From Halocaridina rubra (Eukaryota; Arthropoda; Malacostraca; Decapoda; Atyidae): a DNA stretch of 64,000 bases. Shown one piece after another: positions 53,563-64,000 of the stretch (positions are counted from its first letter, which is position 1; each line of letters begins with the position of its first letter). The stretch is taken from assembly GCA_037179515.1 (NCBI GenBank), contig JAXCGZ010019282.1, positions 1 through 64,000 on the forward strand, given 5' to 3'. The notes below the pieces were generated by a model. It was not told the DNA's origin, searched no databases, and was given only the letters and a program-made list of their open reading frames with translations. A program made the position numbers and the translations under genes.

Positions 53563-56116
53563 AAAGAAGACTGTTAAATGATAAATAGAAAGCAGAAGAC
53601 ATATTGACATCCTAGACATGCTTCCGTTGAAGTAGCGGAGAGCTCTAAGGCTACCGCGAGGAAAAACTAACGAAGTATTAACATCTTTGATGAGGCGGTC
53701 CTCAAGAAGTACGAGATGCAACAGCTCAGTAGAAAAATCTTTTGAGCTCAAAAAGCTTGCCCAATGTATTTGAGAAGGTATTTAACATTTATATATTTTA
53801 TGAAAAAGACTGAATTTATTGTTATCATTAATAACAAGCAGATATGGGAGTTTTCTCTAACCCCACCCCAATTTGAGATGTTGAGAATAAATATAAAACA
53901 ATTATGTACATATGGTCACAATATACCAATGCAAGTAGAGTCGGCGAGGGATGTTTAAATTGCTTCAACATTTAGCGAGGTCTACTTGCAAACATCACAA
54001 CGTCAGACCATAAGGAAAGCTCACTGAGTATACAATTCCTTAAATACACTGGTTTTTATTTTAAAACTCTGCATTTTTTCATATATTTGTGACATTTATG
54101 ACCATGAAGAGATTCACAATCGGTTGTGGGAAAAGCAGTTTAACGAAACTTAATCAATGAAGTAATCTCAAATTACCAATTTAGCATTAATATGAGTCTG
54201 ACTTAAGTTACTCCTAAAGACAGATCTCTCTAAATGTTGAGCAAAAATATATCCCTGAATAATATATACAAGAGACATCCTTTTATTACCAATTAAAATG
54301 TTCAAAACACACTTAACCTACTCAGTATTACTCTGTAAAAATAGTGTACTGCATACTATACAAGCAATTTGATCAGAATAAGAATGAGCCTTAAAAATAA
54401 ATATGGGTAAAATTAATTATATAATTTTATAGTATTATAATCTTCAAAAGGCAATTTTACTGAACCAGCCAAATTTCACTGGCTTACAAGAAGCCTTTCG
54501 TTAAGATATAACGTAATTAAATCATACCAGTGTGTCTTGAAATTTTGGCTCAAGATGTGTCTTGCACAAAACTTAGACTTGAGTTAATTTTACATATATG
54601 CCATATACAACATTAGTTAACAAATATATATGAATGTGTGAGCACCTTCTCCAGTTAAAATAGCTGCTGAGTTTTCTGCATGTTATCGTAAAACAATTCA
54701 TCAACTGGAGACAAATCAGATGAATTAATGTGAAACAAAAAGTATTAACACATGAGATGATATTTGTGACAAGAGTATAAGAACTGAACATACAGTATTC
54801 AGGATGATTATAAAAACTGTCACACACACATATTCCTAAACACAGTATAAAACCTATGGAAATGTGTCTCTTTTTTTTTTTTTTTTATTTCAAACATCTT
54901 TTAAGAGTACAGTATTTGGAAAATATGGGAATGATTTCAGTCCTCTTTATCACTGACCTTACCCTTCTTCCATGTATATACATAAAACTTCATCAATTTA
55001 CTCTCATATAATACAGTTCGCATAAAGTTACTTGTATCGTCAGGATTATGCATGCAAGGCTGATGTAAACTGGATAGATTGTAGCGAAGTTATTTAACTC
55101 TCCTGAATGTATTATTTTCAAAAGGTACAACTTACTACACATACATGTTTAATGCAAATCTTACCTAACGATCACAAGAATCACAGATTTAGTACGAGAA
55201 GCGAATGTTAATGGAATTCATACGTTAACAATACTTAAATGAACAGTAACAGAGCCCAGATGAATTCTTCTCGGATGGAAAACGCATTTTCAATGTCCAT
55301 AAGTACACTCAATCCTCACTGCTGGATAAATATGGCACCTCTTCTGAGGCACAGGCGAATTCAACCGCATAGTAAGGTATCTTATCTCCTAAAAAAAAAC
55401 TTAAGAAATCCTACAAATATGCTTTTGATACATATATTTGGCTTGTAACAGGGCACTTTTCCAAAAAAGTGAAGCTTGAATTGCAATAGTTGATAATGGC
55501 AGGATACTTTAAATCATAAAAGACCTGTTAATACACTTGAAATTGGAAACTTCTGAGCGCAGTTTCTTTTTAATGTTTTCCATGAACCTAAATTCATACA
55601 ACACTCAGAAGTACATTACCATACGGAAATCTAATATGAAGATATAGACATAATAGTCGTATCATGTGACTGTATCCACTGTAAGCCTGACTATATAGCT
55701 ACACTGACCAACAAACCACAACCAAATCACTAAGTTTTAAGGCTATTTTTCTATTTTTAAGGAGGAAGAGGATGACATAGCAGATGGTCCATAAAAAATG
55801 AAAAAAAAAAAAAATTGCAAATGTGATCACTCCGTCGAAAGCAAGCGAATCCATTCATCTCGAAATAAAATCAAGGCGAGTATACGCATGAAGCCCTCAC
55901 AATCACAGGAGGAATAAAGCATTGCTCTTTACGATATACAATTTACATCACTTACAGTGTATTTCCATCTCGTATAAAAAAAACTCGTTCGTTCTACAAC
56001 TATTTCCGAAAAGAAATGTATAATTCACATAAGTAAATTCTCTAAATAAAATTTCTCACAGCACAGTAGTACCAAAATATAAGGATGCCTTTATGCAAGA
56101 CAGCCAGTTACTCAAC
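53560..56116. other. Downstream of the Patronin stop, probable long 3' UTR, no other gene seen
   Basis: Little recognisable repeat content and no coding signal. On the minus strand, AATAAA matches occur (for example the TTTATT at 54055-54060), so part may be Patronin 3' UTR, but no site is compelling. Confidence 0.35.
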
Positions 56117-56261
56117 TTATATTACAAGTGTCATGTCCTTCTTTGAGGGCAGATTTACCCTTTTTCCCTGCCACAAGGAGTTGTGAATGGTGAAAGCATC
56201 TATTGTCACAGTTAAGTGTTTAGTGTGAATCTGAGAAAAGCATTTCCCACCAGAATTATAT
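56117..56261 (-). CDS. Patronin: Patronin last exon, end of the CKK domain and stop
   Basis: After a TTTTTCAG acceptor it reads YNSGGKCFSQIHTKHLTVTI, then DAFTIHNSLWQGKRV, a short tail ending LVI, and TAA (56117-56119). This exon has no long open frame of its own start and is recognised from the CKK end motif. Confidence 0.94.
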
Positions 56262-59200
56262 CTGAAAAAAAAAAAAAAGCCAGCATTATTAATTATGATG
56301 TTAACTTCATGTGATACAACATGTGATCGGCTTTAACGTCACATACTCCCTTTTCTGCCAAGGGCTAGGACGGTGCCTTCTTGTGAAGAACTTTGGTTTT
56401 GGCAAGTGTGAACATTACCCTGAGTAAATGCCCTTTCTAACTTGTAGCAGGCAGCAAACCCCCGACCTGACGAACCACAGTCACTAGTGCTACCACTTGT
56501 GCTTAGGTGGCCACTTGTATGATACAAAATAATGCACCATAAACAAATTACACAAATGCAGATTATGTAAACTTACTTGAAAAATTTGTCGAACATTCGA
56601 TCGTTGACTTGCTTGGGACCTGTTCCATAGAGTTTATACACTTCTTCAGTATCTGGATTGAAGGAATATATGGCTCGGAATTGGCAACCAGCGTCTCTAA
56701 ACAGGACCAAAAAATGCTTGGACTCTGAACGAGCGATTTCCTCAAGCACTCTTTGCTTTGCTGTCTGATTGACAACACCGGGAAAAACGCAGTATTCCAC
56801 CGCATTCTGTATAATAGGTCTATTGGATTTAGCAGTTGGCTGCTTGAATAACTTAGGGCCTATGGAAGAGACAATATAGCATTAAAACTTATATAAAAAT
56901 ACGAAAAGTGCCATTACTGCATGTGTTCTAGCTTTAAAAAATCACACCAACTGACCTGTGAGGCACTCTCAGAGCTAAATGAATAAGATATTATATTCAA
57001 GTTGGCTTTATTTTACTTGCTTTATCCATATATACCATATATGTTTATGTGAAAACAGAATATAGAGACTTCACAATTTCAGGACTTCAACACGAGTAAT
57101 TTACTAGCATTAATAACTGTATTTTGTGCTTTAATCATCCACTTTATTTTACACCATATCTTTCTGAAACGAACGAGGAGGCCACAAATGAATCAAAATA
57201 TGGAGACAATAGGGCTTCATTATACCCTGCTCAAAATCACACCTATTATATAGACTACAGCAAGACAAAAAAATGTAGGGAAGAGACTGCCATAGGGGAA
57301 CAGAGATGGTGTCAAGTGCACTCTTTCAACCCCTAAGAGGACCACCTCTAGGGAGGTTGAAGGCATGAAGGATGGCTGGGAAGGCTCGAAAATGAAATAC
57401 AGAGTGAGAGGGCAAATCCCACTGTTGGGAATATGAAGTCTAATTTTCTATCTCTCACCATCAAGAATTCTATCCCCTTTTAGTTAAGTCATCATGAAAA
57501 TCAGATCCATGTGCAGAATTAGAGCTACCCACAAATTGTGATCTTCCTTTTAGTCACCGTTTAGAACAAGCAAAGAATATTATTCTCATAACACAAAAAG
57601 TCAGCTACTTGTAACACTTTAATGACTTCAGATTATCTACGGTATTGCTTTTAATCCCTGATGGTGAGGGAGAGAGTATATTGCACCCCTAAGCCATGGA
57701 TGTCATAAAGGGCTACTAAAAGGGACAGGGGCACAAAGGACTTGCAATTATAGCATCCCTGACTTTATTTTTTCTTGCCATCAAATAGGTGAACGGTGTT
57801 GAGGTATAGCAGAGTACAATAATGCCCTAATTCATCTATTTGTTCGATTGTGACTGCATTGCTGGTTTCAACAGGGTGCTCAGAAATAAAAAATTAACGG
57901 TCCTGCATAAATTGTATCTAAAAGACTAAATATATTTGGAGGAGCAATTTTACTTGAGAAGAGTGACAGCTGGGAATACGAGTAACAGGTATTTTAACCC
58001 TCACAGGCCGGGCAATTTATGGAAAACATCCTCCCTTGAGAGTAAGATGACGTGATCTGTCCTTAAGGGGTTAAGCATACTGTACTTTACTCTTGCAAAT
58101 AAAGCTTACTTTCCTTTTCTCTGTGTTCTAGTGACAATTGCCAAAAAAAAAAGAAATCAGTATGTGGAGGGAGTTAGACTGATTCCTTACACAGGGATCA
58201 TTAAAAAATTAAAGAGTTAAACAGACTAAGTAAAATGTATGCTGAGCAAATGCCACAAATATAAAAAAAGGATCTATTTCAGAGCATAATAAGCTCCAAA
58301 ATATATATATATCTCAACTGACACATCTTCAATGCGTTATCATACCATTTTTTTTTTTTTTAGAATACCTCACTATTCATCTTCAATATGTTATCATACC
58401 ATTTTTTTTTTCCAGAAATACCACTATTTCCTTGAGACTTTCAAAGGTGATCACACCAGAAGCTGCCTCTGTTATTTGCTTTTGACAAACTAATAATAAT
58501 AATAATGATAAACAATCCCTCTCTAAAGAACTCCGAAATAAAAAAATGTTTACTTTTGAGAAGTCCTGGCTTCCCACCATAGGATCCAAAGTTTGACTCT
58601 CTTAGATGACTTGTACAGCCTGTCTTTACATGAGCCAGTTAGAGATGGCATCCTTTTGTATGGGGCTTTGTTATTACCAATGTATACTTTTATCCAGTAG
58701 CAAAACATGATCTTGAGAATATTGGGTTCAATCCTGATTGTCTTTCATCTATCATAAGGGACCTGTCCCTCTTTTTCTTATAACTTCTTTCCTGCCATTT
58801 ATAATATGCAAGACTAGGCTTAAGAAAATACATTACCTAATATCAAATCAGACTACTCATGGAGAAAATAAGCAATTCTGTTTCAAAAAAAATAATATTA
58901 AATAGCAGCCAAGTAGCTGTTCTAAGATAATTAATTTAATCTTCAGAAATAAAAATACGAAAGAAGTATTAGGTACTCACCGAAATAGTCCATTGTGGAA
59001 CTAGCGGTTGAGGAAATATCACTTGCAGCATCGTCAAATGCACCAGGTCGCCTCTTCGAGAAGAGTCCGGGAGGAAGGGACCCCGGACCTGACGGAGAAG
59101 GTAAATGCCTCGCCATACCCGGCGATGGAGCGCGACGAGGAGGCGTGGCACGCCCTAATCCGCTGTCTTCGCTCATGTGATAGACCAAGCTGTCATGCTC

Positions 59201-62200
59201 GCTCTGACCTGTAATAATTACTTGAATATTATACGAAGAAACAAAACCACCATACAATACGGTTTTGCCCGTAAAATGTTATAACAGTATTGTGTCATAT
59301 TACATGGCAAGCATGCTATAGCTATTCAATGATTTTATACAAATGATGACAGCCCAACCCACACCTATTTAACTAAAAAACTGTTTCAAAGAGCTTACAC
59401 TTGAAAAAAATCAATAAAACTTCCAAAAGGAAATGCTGTATAGAAAACATAAATAATGTCTATATTAAATATTTTCATAATATATATAATTATCCACTTA
59501 GTATCTAACAAATTAATTCCTTCATTAAAAAATAAAATCTTTAACAATCAAGTTACCAAGACTACATATGCAAATGAATAAATTAATTTCCATTTTTAAA
59601 TACACATTACATATTGGCATAAAGTTTAGACTAATAAAGAATAAATTACAGCTACAGAAGTAATCAGACTACCACCAAATCCAGTTAAATATTGATATTA
59701 CATTTATGTGTTTTCCTGCAAAGAGTATGTACAGCAAGCAATGGAGGTACTATTAGCTACTAAAGTATATTTATAGTAAGTTGATACTGTATACAGTACA
59801 ATGAAAAATATTTTTTATATCTATTAATTGATAACATATACTGATACCTTTCTGTAAAAAGTTAGTGCCTTTTTATCTCAAGAAGCAAAGCATACATTAT
59901 ACACAAAATAAGCATCATGAAAACCTGTAACTTTTGAAAAGTTTAATGGAAATATAATTCCTTTTAAATAACGTCAAGAAAGGCAAGCTATTGATTCTTT
60001 TAAACAGACACAGTGAGAGCTCTCATGCTTTCGAATGAGCTCTTTAGTCCTTGTTAAAAAACGGATATAATAAAAGAAAATATCAAGTAGGTTATGTGTA
60101 AATAATATCTTAAAACTACAGATGGAATTATGCTTTGTTCTCTATCTGTTCAATTATTGCCCAACTAAAAGGTCAGTATGTTTTTATTATAACCAGTCTA
60201 TAACCTCTTCCAATATTTATTACGCAGCAAGGATAGGTAATAAGAGATGGCTGATATAACCTCCCCACTACCACATGGTTATCAGACTCTTGGCAAATGA
60301 GATGTCAAGAGTGGCAGGGGCAGTGAACTGTGGGAACCTTTCATCCTCAATGTGCTAAGGCACGAGGATGGGTCAGTAAGTCTTCTGGTGACTGTGTGCT
60401 TTGACTTAGCCACCTCCCTCAGAGGGATTTTTGCAACTGCATGTGTATGCAATGGCAAGCAATAAAGCAAGTTTTGTCAGACCAATGTACTGTTCTATAT
60501 TATTTTATTACTCCACACAAATAATACATACAAGGAAGAATGGACAATTTTCTCAATAAAACACGGAGAAAATTACACAAAGATGAGTATATTGGTGAGC
60601 GTGCACATGGGTATGCACGTATTAATGCATGCAACACACTTTCTACCTGTTAATATATGTAATACAGCAGTACTGAACTATATTTCCATATAAAGTCAGT
60701 AATTATTATATACCAAAATTCATTCTGTATTTTATGCCAGGGTTTTACATTTCTACTTGGAGTAAATGCTCATATTACCAATACAAGTTGCTAAGATACC
60801 ACTATCACTCGAAGGGAGTTCAATATTATCTGTTATCTCATCTACAGACATATTTTGACTCCTGTGTTAAAAAAGTAAACTATGTAAGATAGACAAGACT
60901 TATCTCCAAAAATTCAACTGAAAATTAAATACTCGTTCTACGTTGTGCAACACTAAATATCGCTACTCTGCTCGTATTGATCTGCTACAAGCATAATGAC
61001 AGTAATGTTTAAGCGATTTAAACCTTCAAATCTGAAAAAACATACTTCTTGTACGTAGTCCTGTCAGCCCCAAAAAATAAAAGCATGAAGACATTAAATA
61101 ATAATATATTTCAAAATAAATGACACATAGACTGCACTTGAAAACTAATACTATGCTGGTATTTGTAAAGTTTCGTGATTAAGGTCCATACTTTAAATTC
61201 TCATGTTTTTACATAAACTGCCTTCTGCCAGTTAGCTAGGTGGCCTCAATGAAAGATAGAAAAAGAAATCAAAAGGCAAGATAAAAAACTAGTACAGTAC
61301 AGTATTACTTTTTTCTTTGCATTATAAATTTTCACTCGAAGTCACGCTTATACCCTATTACACAGAAAACAAAATAATGTCAGGGTCATCTATCAAAACA
61401 AGACCTACGGTGTCCCTGTTTTACTTTGACCCCTTCTGAAGGCAGATTTCGCTTACAGAAGTCTCGCAGGGTAGGCTGCATATCACTTCATGCTACCTCA
61501 TTCTATCTCGTGTATGCCTCTCATTCTCCTGGATGTCAAGACTTTTCAGAAAAGTCATCACGTACCTTTCTTCTACTTGCTCAGTTAAACTTTCCTTGTT
61601 AGTTCTCACAATTATTTCTAGTGCAGTTATCACCATATGGAACTAAATGACTCAAAAAAATATTATTCGAGGAGCTTCATCTGTGGCACTTCAAGTTTCT
61701 TCAAAGGCATTAATTCCAACACTCACTACTAGAGGTTTGAATGTGCTTATCTTAATAATTTGATGAATACTACATTCTATAAGTGCTACTAAAAGGAAAG
61801 TCCACAAATCTGTTTCGATCAGATGGTGTAAAAATTGTGCCGAGCTAAATCGTCAAACACCGAGAGATTTCTTTTCTGATTGGCTAACAAGAACCCAGTA
61901 ATTAATGTTAGTGCTTCTAATAAGACAAAAATCATGAAGCTACATGAATTAGATATTCAGGAATTGTTGCTTCTTATTGTGGCTCTTCATTGTAATTAAA
62001 GTGACAGAATGCAAGCACGCAATACTTGCATATTAATGTAAGTGTAATGAAATGTCAGGAATGGTATATATACCAGTCTTTCTCTACCTTCCTGGCCTGA
62101 GGACCCCTTGAAATAATACTTTAGTTGTACACTGACAAATAATTCTAGAAGTACAATTCATGACACATCAGTGTACTTAGTAATATGTAGATATATAATT

Positions 62201-64000
62201 TAAATTGTGGTAATTACTGCCAGTATTTAAAAAGCACATGGCAAATACAACTTAACTCTATAAATTAAATTTCCATATTACTAGTATGTTATTTTCCTAT
62301 AACTTTCTTGCAGACCTCTAGCAATCTCTCAGGGGTCCCCAGTTAAGAGAGTATGGTAAGTAATTATTAAATAATCCGTGACATATATTCTTTTCCAATT
62401 CTCGGGTTTCATATGATTATCTAACATTTCTGTCACAGTATTTCAAGTTCATATGCAACCTTGAAAAAAGAGGGCAAAGTTTTGATATGCTCATGGCTTT
62501 CAAAAGTTACATACATAGTTTGACAGTTTTTGATCCATGATATTAAATCATGCTGATGTTTGCAGAGTAACCATAGCAAAGGCATATGAATGCAAAGCTT
62601 TATCATTCCTTTTCTGTGCTAACCCTTTCTAGCAGCGGCTTTGCCATAAAAAAAAACAAATGGAATGGATGGGTTACTACCTCTCTGCTCCCCTTTTACA
62701 TATAGTTTCTTTTTACAATACCGTACCTCGAAAAATGAGGGATACGATGCTCGATACAAAATAAAATATCCACTTTCAAGAATTCTGTACTTTCATAACG
62801 TCTATATTAAAGAATGGACTGCACCAAAAATTCTTAAGCTTCAACTAAACGTGTAAATATTAAATTTTCAGTGATATGATTAGTGTTATTATAAAGTCCT
62901 TAGAAAAGGAAATGTGGGATCAGCTGACATATACTAAAGTTCATGAGGGTATGATAGATGTATTTGTTACTCTAGCAATGTTTTTAATAGACAAGATTTT
63001 ACTCTCTAATCAGAGACGTTAATTTTTCAAATGTAACATAATAATCACCCACATATTCCTTCCAATATGTAGCTTGCAATGATAAAGAGATATCCTGGTG
63101 TTGGGGAGAAAGAATGCCACCTTGGTGTATTCCTTGCATTGTGTAGCATGTAACTAATGAAGGATATCCTGGTGGTGATGTAGAAAGAATGGCACCAGGA
63201 TGTATCCTGTGTTGTAAGAACTGACTAAAAGGGTGAGAGAGTGAAAATTCCACCCAAGTATTACTTCCATTCCCCCAGAAGGGAGGGGGCAAGACTCTCC
63301 TCAGTGGTCCCCTGCATGTCGTAAAAGCCGACTAAACGAAGCTGAACCCTTATGAGGGGGATTATGGCTATTGTATGTAGATAAACTGAGACTATTTCCA
63401 TGTCATATAATATGACACAAAGTGATAGGGGAACAAAGAGCTAGCAATCCTTTCCTCTGAATATTCATTTCCTCCCGCAAAATATTTGATAAGAAGGCTG
63501 ATAAAGCACATGGTGTAGTAAAGTCTCGTTGCCTCCCTTTTTTGGCTCAATTGTGGCTATTCTGCTGGCGTCAGCAGGATGCAGAGCAATGTTGGAAAAG
63601 AATATAATACAGTATATATTACTCAAGATGTTTAAACTTCTATTAATGCAAAAGTAAATAGCCTTCAAACTTGACGATGCACACCTGAGGTAGCACCAAG
63701 CGGTAGTGCAACAAACCTAAATATGAAAATTTTACTTACAACACAGTGTAAGATGAGTCAGTGATAACAATATGAATAGGACTTTTATAAAGGAATACAA
63801 GAAGCCACCACCATAATGGTTTAGAAAACTGAATGAGTTTTAGCTACTCTAACTGGTTAGCCACCACCGGGAACTGAACTATGGGACATGTACATATTTC
63901 GAGGGTGGGGCTTACCACTCAGATTGCCAGTCGAGCGGTACTTTCTATATCCCGTGCCAGGTCCCCCATAACCGCTAGAGGACGACCCTCTCCTCACCCT
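56117..64000 (-). CDS. Patronin: Patronin / CAMSAP family, C-terminal part (four exons visible)
   Basis: Four minus-strand exons join in phase: an 85-nt piece at the right edge, 58981-59208, 56577-56859 and 56117-56261. They encode a Ser/Gly/Pro-rich linker followed by the CKK domain, which defines the CAMSAP/Patronin family. CKK hallmarks are PKLFKQPTAKSNRPIIQNAV, FLVLFRDAGCQFRAIYSF, EEVYKLYGTGPKQV and IDAFTIHNSLWQGKRV. CKK binds and protects microtubule minus ends, organising non-centrosomal microtubules. The calponin-homology and coiled-coil parts would lie right of the window. It is convergent with WASHC5. Confidence 0.95.
56330..56513 (-). repeat. tRNA-derived SINE, family A, copy 4
   Basis: On + GGCTTTAACGTCACATACTC, GGGCTAGGACGGTGCCTTCT, ATTACCCTGAGTAAA, then a degenerate tRNA-like head (AACCCCCGACCTGAC). 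It occupies most of the 315-bp intron between the last two Patronin exons. Confidence 0.7.
56577..56859 (-). CDS. Patronin: Patronin exon, first two-thirds of the CKK domain
   Basis: GPKLFKQPTAK to NDRMFDKFF. The LFRDAGCQFRAIYSF and GTGPK motifs are diagnostic of CKK. Acceptor TCTTCCATAG, donor GTAAGT. Splits a Lys codon with the last exon. Confidence 0.95.
58981..59208 (-). CDS. Patronin: Patronin exon, Ser/Pro-rich linker before CKK
   Basis: Reads QSEHDSLVYHMSEDSGLG, TPPRRAPSPGMARHLPSPSG, SDISSTASSTMDYF. Low complexity and probably disordered. Acceptor ATTATTACAG, donor GTGAGT; phase 1 on both sides. Confidence 0.92.
59209..63229. other. Patronin intron, largely featureless
   Basis: AT-rich. 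Near 60400-60440 a short RTE 3'-type piece occurs (GACTTAGCCACCTCCCTCAG). No gene or further assignable element. Confidence 0.45.
63080..63225. repeat. Imperfect ~75-bp direct duplication
   Basis: Two adjacent segments each contain ATATCCTGGTG, then AGAAAGAATGCCACC or AGAAAGAATGGCACC, then GGxTGTATxCxTTG-like sequence. Patronin intron. Confidence 0.6.
63230..63372 (+). repeat. RTE-derived short repeat, copy 4 (plus orientation)
   Basis: GCATGTCGTAAAAGCCGACT (RTE 5'-type) is followed within 40 bp by CCCTTATGAGGGGGATTATG (3'-type). Same 5'-3' fusion as copies 1 and 2. Confidence 0.5.
63916..64000 (-). CDS. Patronin: Patronin exon, cut by the window edge (Ser/Gly-rich linker)
   Basis: Minus strand: RVRRGSSSSGYGGPGTGYRK then YRSTGNLSG. 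The donor GTAAGC follows at 63915. Ends in phase 1, matching the exon at 59208. Confidence 0.75.

Noticed and set aside
53317..53751. 144-codon minus-strand frame
   Set aside because: It spans the (TA)n tail and the LINE 3' end; the terminal part has no recognisable domain.
58943..59214. Plus-strand frames opposite 58981-59208
   Set aside because: Antisense of the Patronin linker exon, whose minus-strand frame has correct splice sites and phase.

Overview
This is a eukaryotic, arthropod-type nuclear window, probably from a decapod or other malacostracan crustacean. That assignment is inference, from the intron-rich genes, very long TA and CT microsatellites, TTAGG-rich foldback repeats, an RTE-type LINE and tRNA-derived SINEs. 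Nothing looks prokaryotic: coding sequence is split into short GT-AG exons separated by AT-rich, repeat-filled introns. Exon boundaries were read by eye and checked by reading-phase continuity; no search was run.

Three genes are supported. (1) About 0.4-16.2 kb, + strand: the 3' part of a C2H2 zinc-finger gene with ten fingers. Its 8.7-kb last intron holds a young 7-kb LTR retrotransposon. (2) About 21.2-51.5 kb, + strand: a complete-looking WASHC5 (strumpellin, WASH complex) gene of 22 coding exons, 3582 nt including the stop, about 1193 aa. A 10.6-kb intron after the first coding exon is packed with transposons. (3) About 56.1 kb to the right edge, - strand: the 3' end of a Patronin/CAMSAP gene with the C-terminal CKK microtubule minus-end-binding domain. 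WASHC5 and Patronin are convergent. They act in different processes (endosomal actin nucleation and microtubule minus-end stabilisation), and nothing here links them functionally.

The rest is mobile DNA. It includes a dead Penelope-like reverse transcriptase (left edge), a 7.06-kb LTR element without a recognisable gag-pol (8.2-15.3 kb), a degenerate Ty3/gypsy pol (17.0-18.8 kb), three TTAGG-rich foldback units (20.4-20.9 kb), a nearly intact RTE-like LINE whose 3' end runs into (TA)n (22.0-25.5 kb, - strand), an older relative with the same TA tail (52.1-53.6 kb, +), and a different A-rich LINE (26.4-30.1 kb) interrupted by a symmetric 405-bp foldback transposon and poly(A)-tailed LINE 3' fragments. 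There is also a 665-bp TA microsatellite (30.6-31.3 kb), four copies of one tRNA-derived SINE family, and a minisatellite in a WASHC5 intron.

I found no operon-like or defence-like system. The most interesting items are the foldback transposon with two inverted transposase 3' ends, the young LTR element lacking recognisable coding capacity, the association of RTE-type 3' ends with TA microsatellites, and a symmetric extra exon near the WASHC5 C-terminus.
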